Positions 17,327 through 26,600 of a stretch of DNA of 64,000 nucleotides are shown here, piece after piece. Below the pieces are notes generated by a model, which was given only the letters and a program-made list of their open reading frames with translations, made no database searches and had not been told where the DNA came from. This DNA comes from Nitrobacter sp. NHB1 (lineage in GTDB: Bacteria > Pseudomonadota > Alphaproteobacteria > Rhizobiales > Xanthobacteraceae). A program made the translations under genes and the position numbers. The stretch spans positions 1,488,001-1,552,000 of the forward strand of contig NZ_JBAMDA010000001.1 in NCBI RefSeq assembly GCF_036964665.1, read 5' to 3'. Numbering within the stretch: the first letter of the stretch is position 1; the number at the start of each line of letters is the position of its first letter.

Positions 17327-19387
17327 ATGGCCCGCGCTCACGCCTCCTCCCTCGTCCGGATTGTCCTGATATTGCTCAGCGTGCTCGCCGCGCAGCGAGC
17401 CGCCGCGCAGCCCGCTTCCGGTGTCCCCGCCGCCCCGTTAGGCCCGGCCCCAACGATCCAGGATCAAGCCGCCAGCGGAATGGAGATTTCGTGGGAGGTC
17501 CGCAACCGTTTCCGGCTGTTCCGCGAGGAGCGCGACTTCCAGATCCACGTCGCCACCGAGCGCAACCAGAGCATTCTCGCCGCCGAGCAGACGCTGGAAC
17601 TGCAAAGCGACGGCCGCGGCTGGGCCCGCAATGCCGTGAACCGTCTCTGTATCGACCTCGGCGGCCACGTCAGCGAGCCCTGCACCCGCGACAACGTCAA
17701 GGAAAGCTACCTGACGCCGACGGAGCATCCGGTCACCGTGCGCCTGACCGGCGCGATCCCGGTCGGCGCCATCTGCGCCTGGTCGTTCGACGACGGCGAC
17801 GGCCCGCGCACCACGGCGCAGGACTGCGCCGAGCCGATCGACTTCCGCGCCCGCTACGGCCGCGCCACCGTCGCCACCGTCGATGTGTCGAGCGGGGCCG
17901 GCGCGCCGCAGCGCCTCGTCACCCAGATCAAGGTGCGCGACATCCTCATCGCCGGCCTGGGCGACTCCATCGCCTCGGGCGAAGGCAACCCGGATCGCGC
18001 CATCGCGCTGTCGGACGAAGGCTTCTGCTTCCGCTCCTATCTCGGCGGCCCGGCGAGCGAATATTACCGGCCGAGCCGCGCCGGCTACAAGGGCGGCCGC
18101 GCCTGCGGCACCTCCGGCTCGCTCCAGACCTGGCAGCGCTACGGCGCGCTGTGGCTGAACGCAGCCTGCCATCGCTCGCTCTACAGCTACCAGACCCGCA
18201 CCGCGCTTGCGCTCGCGGTGCGCTATCCGCACATCGCCGTGACCTACCTGCCGCTCGCCTGCACCGGCGCGACCATTCCCGACGGGATGCTGGGTTCGCA
18301 GCGCGCGCGCGAATGCCTGACCGCGAAGTCCTCGGCCAAGTGTCAGGGCACTGTCAACGGCCAGATCGCCGAACTGCGCGAGGCGCTCTCGACTGCGAAG
18401 CGCCGCCAGCCGGACCGCAAGCTCGATCTCGTGCTGCTGACCGTCGGCGCCAACGACATCGATTTCTCCGGCCTCGTGTCCGACGTCATCGTCGACGCGC
18501 CGCTCGAGCGGGCGCTGTTCAAGCGCGGCGGCCTGATCGAATCGGTCGAGGATTCCCGGTCGAGTCTCGTGCGCGACCTGCCGCAAGCCTTCGGCAAGCT
18601 CCGCGCCGCATTGAAGCCGCTGGTGGGCAACGACCTGTCGCGCGTGGTGTTCGTCTCCTACGCCAACCCGGCGTTGGCCAACGGCGGCACGCCCTGCGCC
18701 GGCGGCAAGGCCGGTTTCGACGTGCATCCGTCGTTCAATGCCGACCCCAAGCGGCTCGCCGAGGTCACGAGTTACGTCCAGAACGAATTCCTGCCGCGGC
18801 TGAAGGCCATCGCGCTCTGTCAATCCGGCGTGATCTGCCGCGATCCCGGCAGCGACCGCATGACCTTCGTCGAGGCGCATCAGGCCGCGTTCGCCGATCA
18901 CGGGTTTTGCGCGCGCTCCGGCAGCGATCCCGAATTCGATCGTGCCTGTTTCTCGGCCAAAGGCGACAGCTTCGTCAGCGACATCGTGGCGGCGCCGCAG
19001 CAGCCTCTGACTTGCGGCCGTCCGGCGAGCGACTTCCGCGCCTATCTGCCGCGCGCACGCTGGATCCGCGACGCCGACGACAGCTACTTCACGGCGATGA
19101 CCTATCCGCAGGCGCTGCCGTCCTCGATGCAACCGTCCGACATCCACGATGCGACATGGGGCCTACTCTCGGCGGTGTACGGCGGCGCGATCCACCCGAC
19201 CGCCGAGGGCCATGCCGCGATGGCGGACGCCGCGCTGCCCGCGGTCGAAGCCGAATTGCATCTCAACGGCGCCGATGGCAGCGACGTGACGGGCGAGCCG
19301 CTGCCGCCGCTTACGCTGCCCGCGCCTGCCGCCGCGCCCGCGCCTCTGATGCCGCCTGCGGCGATCCCGTCCGCGCCGCAGCGGTAG
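17327..19387 (+). CDS. Secreted SGNH/GDSL hydrolase with N-terminal extension
   Basis: 686 residues with a signal peptide (MARAHASSLVRIVLILLSVL, likely cleaved after an AAA-Q site). About 185 residues of beta-rich extension precede the SGNH fold. Block I is GDSIASGEG (Ser near residue 213), block III is GANDID (near 375) and block V is HPTAEGH (His near 623). The GDS-ASGEG form is more like the secreted lipase/esterase group with cysteine pairs than like acyl-CoA thioesterases; several Cys residues suggest disulfides. The C-terminus is Pro/Ala-rich. Substrate unknown: an extracellular ester (lipid or polysaccharide acetyl) is plausible. An alternative start at 17234 would give no signal peptide at the N-terminus. 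Confidence 0.8.
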   Translation: MARAHASSLVRIVLILLSVLAAQRAAAQPASGVPAAPLGPAPTIQDQAASGMEISWEVRNRFRLFREERDFQIHVATERNQSILAAEQTLELQSDGRGWARNAVNRLCIDLGGHVSEPCTRDNVKESYLTPTEHPVTVRLTGAIPVGAICAWSFDDGDGPRTTAQDCAEPIDFRARYGRATVATVDVSSGAGAPQRLVTQIKVRDILIAGLGDSIASGEGNPDRAIALSDEGFCFRSYLGGPASEYYRPSRAGYKGGRACGTSGSLQTWQRYGALWLNAACHRSLYSYQTRTALALAVRYPHIAVTYLPLACTGATIPDGMLGSQRARECLTAKSSAKCQGTVNGQIAELREALSTAKRRQPDRKLDLVLLTVGANDIDFSGLVSDVIVDAPLERALFKRGGLIESVEDSRSSLVRDLPQAFGKLRAALKPLVGNDLSRVVFVSYANPALANGGTPCAGGKAGFDVHPSFNADPKRLAEVTSYVQNEFLPRLKAIALCQSGVICRDPGSDRMTFVEAHQAAFADHGFCARSGSDPEFDRACFSAKGDSFVSDIVAAPQQPLTCGRPASDFRAYLPRARWIRDADDSYFTAMTYPQALPSSMQPSDIHDATWGLLSAVYGGAIHPTAEGHAAMADAALPAVEAELHLNGADGSDVTGEPLPPLTLPAPAAAPAPLMPPAAIPSAPQR

Positions 19388-19456
19388 GGAAAGCGCGGGA
19401 TCGCCCGCCGCAGACCGTCAAAAGCACATCGTTCGGTTCGACCGCTTGTCTGGGCT

Positions 19457-20617
19457 GTGAGTTACGGCCGTGAACCATCGACTGCCCTGCCCGAATTTCC
19501 TAATCTGGCGGCAATGGACCTTTTCGCGGCGGCAGGCATCGAAGTGGGGGACGGCGATCGCGGGGGACGAGCCGGCCGCGCCGCTGTGCCGCGCACGCTC
19601 CGGGTGCCGTTACTGAACTACAAGGTCGTTGCTGACGCGCTCAAAACCCACACATTCGATTTCACGCCCCAACAAGTTGCTGCCGCCAAAAGCTACGCGA
19701 AAAATGCGCAAGCGAAAAAGTTTGCCAAGGAAAAAGAGACCTCGGTTCGCCCGCTGTTCTTCGACAAGGTCCTTGGCGAAATTCTCGGCTATCGAAAGTT
19801 TGAATCGGAGGGCGGCTATTCGCTGGCGTTCGAGCATCCGATTCGCCGGGGCGCGGTCGATGTCGCGCTCGGCAAGTTTGGTGTCGAAGGCCGTAACGAT
19901 GAAATCGTCGCGCCGTTCGAACTCAAGGGGCCGGGCACCACTGATCTTGACGCCATCATGCCCGGCCGGGGCCGCAGCCCGGTGCAGCAGGCGTGGGACT
20001 ACGCGATCGACGCGCCCGGCTCGAAGTGGGTACTGGTATCGAACTGCGTCGAAATCAGGTTGTATGGCTTCGGCAAAGGCCGCGATGCTTTCGAACAGTT
20101 TTTTTTGGACAAGCTCGACGACGAGAAGGAGCTTGAACGCCTGTTTCTGCTGCTGTCGGCCGACCGGCTGCTCGGCGGCGCGACCGAAGCGCTGCTGCGC
20201 GCAACCGAAAGCGCCTACAAGGACATCACCGGAAAGCTCTACACGAGCTACAAGGAACTGCGCGACCGGCTGATATCCTTTCTCACGGATGCGGCCGACG
20301 GACCGAAGCATCCGATGCTGACGGCGATCGAACTGGCGCAGACGATTCTCGACCGCATCCTGTTCATCGCCTTCGCGCAGCGCACCGACTTGTTGCCAGA
20401 TCGCCTGCTCGACGGCGCGGCCAAGGAAATCAGCCGCTACGTCCCGAAGCCATTGTGGCACAATTTCCAGGGCCTGTTCCGGGCCGTCGATGAAGGCAGC
20501 GGTCCGCTGAACATCTGGGGTTACAACGGCGGACTGTTCGCGCCCAATCCCGCCGCCGACGCGCTGGTGATCCCCGATCCGCTGGCGACCGACCTCGCCA
20601 CGTTAGGGAACCTCTGA
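19457..20617 (+). pseudogene. Truncated type IIG-like restriction-modification enzyme, N-terminal part
   Basis: Only the N-terminal third of an Eco57I-type restriction-methylase is present. Seen: a PD-(D/E)xK-like nuclease core (GAVDVALG followed by FELKG) and the linker pattern LLLSADRLLGGATEALL with ITGKLYTSYKELRDRL. The methyltransferase motifs (NPPY) are absent. The last four codons (GNL and the stop) belong to the IS5-family element. If the element is removed at its TTAG duplication, the frame still stops six codons later (TGA 21756-21758), so the gene had already lost its 3' two thirds. GTG 19457 or ATG 19514 could be the original start. Probably non-functional for restriction. Confidence 0.8.
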
Positions 20618-21737
20618 GCAACGTCACTTTTTCTGAAGTAGTCGCAACAGGTTTGCGTTGGCGGTGAAGGGTCCTTTGTTTACACCTGCCGCGGGCGGCA
20701 TTCGCCCGGCGACTTTGTCAAGCGGACGCAAGTGTCCTGCGGGCAAGGAATAGGTTTGTGAGCGCGAGCAACGCGAAGACCTGTGCGCCGTTTTTGGCGA
20801 TGCCGCGATAGCGAACCTTGCGATAGCCGAACTGGTATTTCATCACCCGGAACACGTGCTCGACCTTGGCGCGGATTTTTCCGAAGCGGCGATTGCGCCG
20901 GCGTTGCGATATCGACAGCGGGCGTCCGGGCTTCGCTTTCGCCTTCACGGCCCACAGAACACCCGCTGCTTCCGCCTGTCGTTGTTTGCGGTCGTTGGCA
21001 TATCCCTTGTCGCCATACACCGCACGATCATCCTCGCGGATCAGATTGTCCATGACCTTGGCGTCATGCACACTGCCTGTGGTCACGCCCGCGGTGTGCA
21101 CGAGCCCGCTTGTCGCATCGACACCGATGTGGGCCTTCATGCCAAAGGACCACTGGTTGCCCTTCTTCGATGAGCGCATCTCGGGGTCGCGCTTCTGTGC
21201 CTTGTTCTTCGTCGATGGCGATGCCGCGATCAGCGTCGCGTCGATGATGGTGCCGCCACGCAGCAGAGCACCGCGAATCTCCAGAAACTCTGCAATCGCG
21301 ACGAATATCGCCTTCGTCAACTCGTGACGCTCCAGCAGATGCCGGAAGTTCAAGATGGTCGTCTCATCGGGGATGGTGTCGCGTCCGAGCTCCAGACCCG
21401 CGAACGTGCGCATCGAGCAAATGTCGTAAAGCACTTCTTCCGCGCCGGGATCAGAGAGGTTGTACCACTGCTGCAAGCAATAAATCCGTAGCATCACCGC
21501 CAATGGAAATGGTCGCCGACCGCCACTCGGACCCGCCTTGGGATAATGCGGCTCGATCAAAGCTTCGAGCGCGACCCAAGGCACCACGCCTGCCATCTCA
21601 GCCAAAAACACATCTCGCTTCGTGCGCTTCTTCTTGGCCGCATAATCGAGCGACGCGAAACTCAGCTGGCCCATCCGAGCGCCTCCCCGAATCAATGATC
21701 GAAGAGTGCCATAGTCGCCAAGTTGTGCAGAGCTTCC
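20607..21737. mobile_element. Complete IS5-family insertion sequence, 1131 bp
   Basis: Terminal inverted repeats GGAACCTCTGAGCAAC (left) and, read inwards from the right, GGAAGCTCTGCACAAC match at 13 of 16 positions. Both ends are flanked by TTAG (20603-20606 and 21738-21741), the 4-bp target duplication expected for IS5 (YTAR preference). A single transposase gene fills the element. Intact ends and a full-length transposase suggest a recent insertion that may still be mobile. Confidence 0.93.
20718..21674 (-). CDS. IS5-family transposase
   Basis: 318-residue DDE transposase. The N-terminal IS5 domain starts MGQLSFASLDYAAKKKRTKR and has PLAVMLRIYCLQQWYNLSDP. The catalytic core shows GGTIIDATLIAA (first Asp), VYGDKGYAND (second Asp) and KVEHVFRVMK with a following YRKVRYRG (Glu plus the Y-R-K/E signature). 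ATG 21674 gives the usual N-terminus; a start seven codons upstream is less family-like. It reads opposite to the gene it interrupts. Confidence 0.95.
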   Translation of the reverse strand: MGQLSFASLDYAAKKKRTKRDVFLAEMAGVVPWVALEALIEPHYPKAGPSGGRRPFPLAVMLRIYCLQQWYNLSDPGAEEVLYDICSMRTFAGLELGRDTIPDETTILNFRHLLERHELTKAIFVAIAEFLEIRGALLRGGTIIDATLIAASPSTKNKAQKRDPEMRSSKKGNQWSFGMKAHIGVDATSGLVHTAGVTTGSVHDAKVMDNLIREDDRAVYGDKGYANDRKQRQAEAAGVLWAVKAKAKPGRPLSISQRRRNRRFGKIRAKVEHVFRVMKYQFGYRKVRYRGIAKNGAQVFALLALTNLFLARRTLASA

Positions 21738-21746
21738 TTAGGATCG

Positions 21747-22994
21747 TCAATCCCGTGACAGCACCAGCCGATCGCGGCGGCGCGCTCTCACGCCTTTTGC
21801 TTCCAGACCGGCGACGATGGCGCTGCCGTGCGCCGTGTCCTGCGCCTCGATCACCAGTTCGACTTCGGTCATATTGGCGGACAGCGCGCTGAACAGACGC
21901 TGATGCTGCACCTCGACGATATTGCCGCGAAGCTCGGCGATGATGCAGGCGAGTTCAGCGAGCGCGCCCGGTTTATCGGAGATCTCCACCACAAGATCGA
22001 TCAGCCGGCCGTCGCGCACCAGCCCCCGCATCAGCACGTTGGCGAGCGTGCGCGTGTCGATGTTGCCGCCGGACACGATCAAGCCGACCTTGCGGCCGAC
22101 AAACCGGCCCGGATCGCTCATCAGCGCCGCGAGCGCCGCCGCGCCCGCGCCTTCCGTCACGGTCTTCTCGATCTCCAGCATCTGGATGACGGCCTTCTCG
22201 ATCAGACGCTCCGCCACCGTCATCACCTCGATGCCGTACTCGCGCAGGATCGCCAGCGGCAGCGAACCGACGTCGCGCACCGCAATTCCTTCGGCAATGG
22301 TCGCGCCGCCGACCGAGATCGGACGCCCGGCGAGATGCTGCGCCACAGCGGCGTAGGACTCCACCTCGACGCCGATCACCTCGACCGCCGACGCGTGGTT
22401 CGCCGCCGCGATCGCGCATCCCGCGACCAGCCCCCCGCCACCGACTGGCGTGAGGATGCAGTCGAGCGTCGGCTGATCTTCCAGCATCTCAAGCGCCACC
22501 GTGCCCTGCCCGGCGATAACGGCCGGATCGTTGTAGGGGTGGACAAAGACAAGATTTTCGTCCGCGGCCAGTTGCCGGGCGAAGGCGGCGGATTCCGCCA
22601 GAATCTCGCCCTCAAGCCGTACCCGCGCCCCGAGCTGCCTGGTTCGCGACACCTTCACGAAGGGCGTTGATTTCGGCATCACGATCGTGGCGGCGATCCC
22701 GAGGTTATGGGCGTGATAGGCGACGCCCTGAGCGTGGTTGCCGGCGGACATGGCGATGACGCCGCGCCGCGCCTCCTCAGGTGACAGCGTGAGCAGCTTG
22801 TTGGCGGCGCCGCGCTCCTTGAAAGAGGCGACGAACTGCTGATTTTCCAGCTTGAGCCAGACCTCGGCGCCGGTGATATCGGACAGCGTGCGCGAATGAA
22901 CCAGGGGCGTGCGGATCACCCGGCCGGCGAGTCGGGCCGCGGCTGCCCGCAGGTCCGCCGCTCCGACAGATTTGCCGTGCTCTGCATCGCTCAT
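21747..22994 (-). CDS. ilvA: Threonine dehydratase (threonine ammonia-lyase) with ACT domain
   Basis: PLP enzyme converting L-threonine to 2-oxobutanoate and ammonia, the entry to isoleucine synthesis. The 415 residues hold a fold-type II catalytic domain with NQQFVASFKERGA (Lys of the Schiff base near residue 59), AGNHAQGVAYHA, and the phosphate-binding loop TPVGGGGLVAG. A C-terminal single ACT-like domain (VVEISDKPGALAELACIIAE) may sense amino acids. The single ACT domain is the shorter TdcB/IlvA1 layout rather than the E. coli IlvA two-domain type. Its stop lies 10 bases beyond the IS right end; the coding sequence is intact. Confidence 0.92.
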   Translation of the reverse strand: MSDAEHGKSVGAADLRAAAARLAGRVIRTPLVHSRTLSDITGAEVWLKLENQQFVASFKERGAANKLLTLSPEEARRGVIAMSAGNHAQGVAYHAHNLGIAATIVMPKSTPFVKVSRTRQLGARVRLEGEILAESAAFARQLAADENLVFVHPYNDPAVIAGQGTVALEMLEDQPTLDCILTPVGGGGLVAGCAIAAANHASAVEVIGVEVESYAAVAQHLAGRPISVGGATIAEGIAVRDVGSLPLAILREYGIEVMTVAERLIEKAVIQMLEIEKTVTEGAGAAALAALMSDPGRFVGRKVGLIVSGGNIDTRTLANVLMRGLVRDGRLIDLVVEISDKPGALAELACIIAELRGNIVEVQHQRLFSALSANMTEVELVIEAQDTAHGSAIVAGLEAKGVRARRRDRLVLSRD

Positions 22995-23329
22995 CCTAGT
23001 GGTTCTCCGTGAATGGTCCGAGTGGGAGTTATTGCACCCGCCGCGAGAAATACGAAACAGGTTCCGGCAGCGCTCTCATTTTCCGACGCGAGGCGGTCGA
23101 TGAGGGGAAAATGGCACGCTGGGCCGGGTAGAGATAGCGGACGGTATCGTCCGCCGGCCGCAACCCTGATTTCCCGCAAAAGGCATACCGGCGCGTTAAT
23201 GTTTGCCATCCGCTGCCGGCAACTGCCAGCGTCGGAAAAGCCATCACGCCACACGGGCCGGCCGGCGCGGCGCGTGACAGGCGGCGTCCGTCTCGTCCAT
23301 GATTTGCGCGCTGAATGCAAGGAGTCGTC
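22995..23329. other. Gene-free spacer upstream of ilvA
   Basis: Divergent promoter region for ilvA and the small membrane protein at 23330. No conserved reading frame, hairpin or known operator was recognised; no leader peptide with isoleucine or threonine runs was seen. Confidence 0.5.
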
Positions 23330-23617
23330 ATGTCCCCCATTGATCCTTTGACCGCTGCGGGTGTCGTACTGGCCACCGCGGCGACCGATGCCGTCTATGT
23401 GATGTTCACCTCGGCCGTGGTGGCGCGACGGCGCGTGCCGGCGGCGACCTGGAGCAGCGTCTGGTACCTGCTCTCGTCCTTCGCGGTCATCAGCTATACC
23501 GAGAACTGGGTCTATGTGGTCTTCGCCGCGATCGGCTCCTGGCTCGGCGCGTTCGCGACCATCACCTTCCTGCATCGCCCGCCCGGCGGACCGCCGGTCG
23601 GCGCGTCAGCGGAGTAG
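23330..23617 (+). CDS. Small uncharacterised membrane protein
   Basis: 95 residues with two or three hydrophobic segments (about 7-27, 43-60 and 60-80) and a Pro/Gly-rich C-terminal tail. ATG 23330 follows AAGGAG with good spacing. The VYVMFTSAVVARRRVPAATW segment followed by an aromatic membrane span is characteristic, but I cannot name the family. It is convergent with dnaE2; the two stop codons are 47 bases apart. Confidence 0.65.
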   Translation: MSPIDPLTAAGVVLATAATDAVYVMFTSAVVARRRVPAATWSSVWYLLSSFAVISYTENWVYVVFAAIGSWLGAFATITFLHRPPGGPPVGASAE

Positions 23618-23663
23618 TGATGACGGTTATACCATCGTCTTTGCGAGCGAGCCCAACTTCCCC

Positions 23664-26600
23664 TCAATGAAAATCCCGCGAGCGCGGCAGGATGCGTACA
23701 TCGCGCGGATGGCGGATTCGTTGCGCCGGATTGTCGGGATGATCACGGCGGTCGTCGTTGAGCGGTTCGGCCGGTGCGGCCGGCGGCGGGTGCCTGGACA
23801 CGAGCGCGTCGTTCGCAAGACCCATCAGCTCAGTGGAGCGATCGGTCAGCTTGCTTGCGACAAGATGCACGACCTGCTCCGGGCTGCTCTGGATAGTGCC
23901 CTCCACCTCGATCAGCCGCGCCCCCATCACCTCCTTGCGGTAGCGCGCCATGATCTTCGGCCACACCACGATATTGGCGATGCCAGTCTCGTCCTCCAGC
24001 GTCATGAACACGACACCCTTGGCGCTGCCCGGCCGCTGCCGCACCAGCACCACACCCGCGCATTTGACACTGCGTTTGTCGTTGGCATGGCAAACCTCGG
24101 CGCAACTCACCACGCGCTCGCGGGTGAGCATCGCGCGCAGGAATTCCATCGGATGGCCTTTCAGCGACAACCGCACGGTCTGGTAATCCGCGACCACCTG
24201 CTCCGGCAGCGGCATCACGGGCAGCGGCGCGGCATGTTCGTCCGGCAGCTCGCGCGCGATGGCGCTTTCAAACAATGGCAGCGGCACGTCGTCCGGCAGG
24301 CGGCGCACCGCCCACAGCGCCGCGCGGCGGTCGAGCCCGAGCGAGCGGAAGGCATCGGCATCGGCCAGCAGGATCAACGCGCGCTTCGGCAGTTTGGTGT
24401 CGCGGGCCAAATCCTCGATGGAGGTGAAGCGCCGCCGCCGTCGCGCGGCGACGATGCGATCACCCCAGTCGTCGGGTGTCTCGACGCGAGCACTGCCTGC
24501 TCTCTCCCCCCTTGTGGGGGAGAGGTGGAGAGGGGGGTATCTCAAGCACTGGACTTGTAGCTCACCCCCCTCCCTAACCCTCCCCCACAAGGGGGGAGGG
24601 AATAATGCGGCGCCCATTGCCAATACCGAATCAGGAAGATCGTTGTGATTGGCTCCCTCCTCTCGCCGCTTTGCTTGATCCTGTTTCAGCTTCGCTTCAT
24701 CCTTATCGGTCCACTTGAAGCCGTCGATCTGGCGAAAGCCGAGTCGCACCGCGTGATGCCTGCCTGCACGCTCTTCCAGAGTGTTCTGCGAATAGCTGAA
24801 CGATACGTCGATGGGCCGCACCTCGACGTCGTTCTTGCGGGCATCGCCGACGATCTGCGCCGGCGCGTAAAAACCCATCGGCTGCGAATTCAACAACCCG
24901 CAGCAGAACGCGTCGGGGTGAAAACGCTTCAGCCAGGACGAGACATAGACGAGTTGCGCAAAGCTCGCCGCGTGACTTTCTGGGAAACCGTAGGAGCCGA
25001 AGCCCTTGATCTGCTCGAAGCAGTTTTTCGCGAACACCGGATCGTAACCTCGGACGATCATGCTGTTGACCATCTTCTCCTGAAAGGTGCCAATGGTTCC
25101 TACGTTGCGGAATGTCGCCATGGCGCGGCGCAGGCCGTTGGCCTCTTGGGAGGTGAATTTCGCGGCTTCGATGGCGATGCGCATCGCCTGCTCCTGAAAC
25201 AGCGGCACGCCGAGCGTCTTGTGCAGCACGTTGCGCAGTTCATTCCTGTCGCCGCCCTTCGGATAGGGATAGTCGATATCCTCCGGCTTCATGGCTCGCC
25301 GTTTCAGATAGGGATGCACCATGTCGCCCTGGATCGGCCCGGGGCGGACGATGGCAACCTCGATCACGAGATCATAGAACGTGCGCGGCTTCAGCCGCGG
25401 CAGCATGTTCATCTGCGCCCGGCTCTCGACCTGAAACACGCCAAGGGACTCGCCCTTGCACAGCATGTCGTAGACTTCCCGCTGCTCGCGCGGAATCGTC
25501 GCCAACTCCCATCGCTTGCCCTTGTGCCCGGCGATGAGGTCAAAGCACTTGCGGATGCAGGTCAGCATCCCCAGCGCCAGCACATCGACCTTCATCATCC
25601 GCATGGCGTCGACATCGTCCTTGTCCCACTCGATGAAGGTGCGGTCGTCCATCGCGGCATTGCCGATCGGCACATAGGTGTCGAGCCGGTCCTGCGTCAG
25701 CACATAGCCGCCGACATGCTGCGACAGGTGGCGCGGAAATCCGATCAGCTCGGTGGCGAGTGCGACGGCGCGGCGCACCATGGGGGTTTGCGGATCGAAC
25801 CCCGCCTGCCTGATCTGCATGTCGCTGACACCATCGCCCCAGCTTCCCCACACCGTATCGGCAAGCGCCGCAGTGACATCCTCGGTCAAGCCCAGCGCCT
25901 TGCCGACATCGCGAATGGCGCTGCGCGGACGGTAATGGATGACGGTGGCGATGATCGCGGCGCGGTGGCGGCCGTAGCGGCGGTAGACATACTGCATCAC
26001 CTCCTCGCGACGCGAATGCTCGAAATCGACGTCGATATCCGGCGGCTCCAGCCGCTCCTTGGAGATGAAGCGCTCGAACAGCAGATCGGTCTCGGCCGGA
26101 TTGACCGCGGTGATGCCGAGCACATAGCACACGGCCGAATTCGCCGCCGAACCGCGCCCCTGGCACAGGATGTTCTGCTCGCGCGCCCATTGCACGATGT
26201 CGTGCACGGTGAGGAAGTAATGTGCGTAGTTGAGCTGCCGGATCAACCGCAATTCCTTGTGCAGGACCTTCCGGGTCTTGGGCGGGATGCGCACCGGAAA
26301 ATATTTGTGAGCGCCCGCCCATGTCAGATCCTCGAGATGACGCTGCGCCGTTTTGCCCGGCGGCACCGGTTCGTCGGGATACTGATATTTGAGCTGATCG
26401 AGCGTGAATGCGATGCGCGACGCGAACGTCATCGTTTCGGCGACCGCTTCGGGAATATCGCGAAACAGCCGCGCCATCTCATGCGCCGGCTTCAGATGCC
26501 GCTCGGCATTGGCTTCCAGCTTCCTGCCGATGGTATGGACAGTTGCCTTTTCGCGGATGCAGGTCAGCACATCCTGCAACGGGCGGCGTGCGGGGTGATG

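Noticed and set aside
17438-19147. A 569-residue minus-strand frame opposite the SGNH hydrolase
   Set aside because: No recognisable motifs and Gly/Ala/Arg-rich composition; the plus-strand frame has signal peptide and catalytic blocks.
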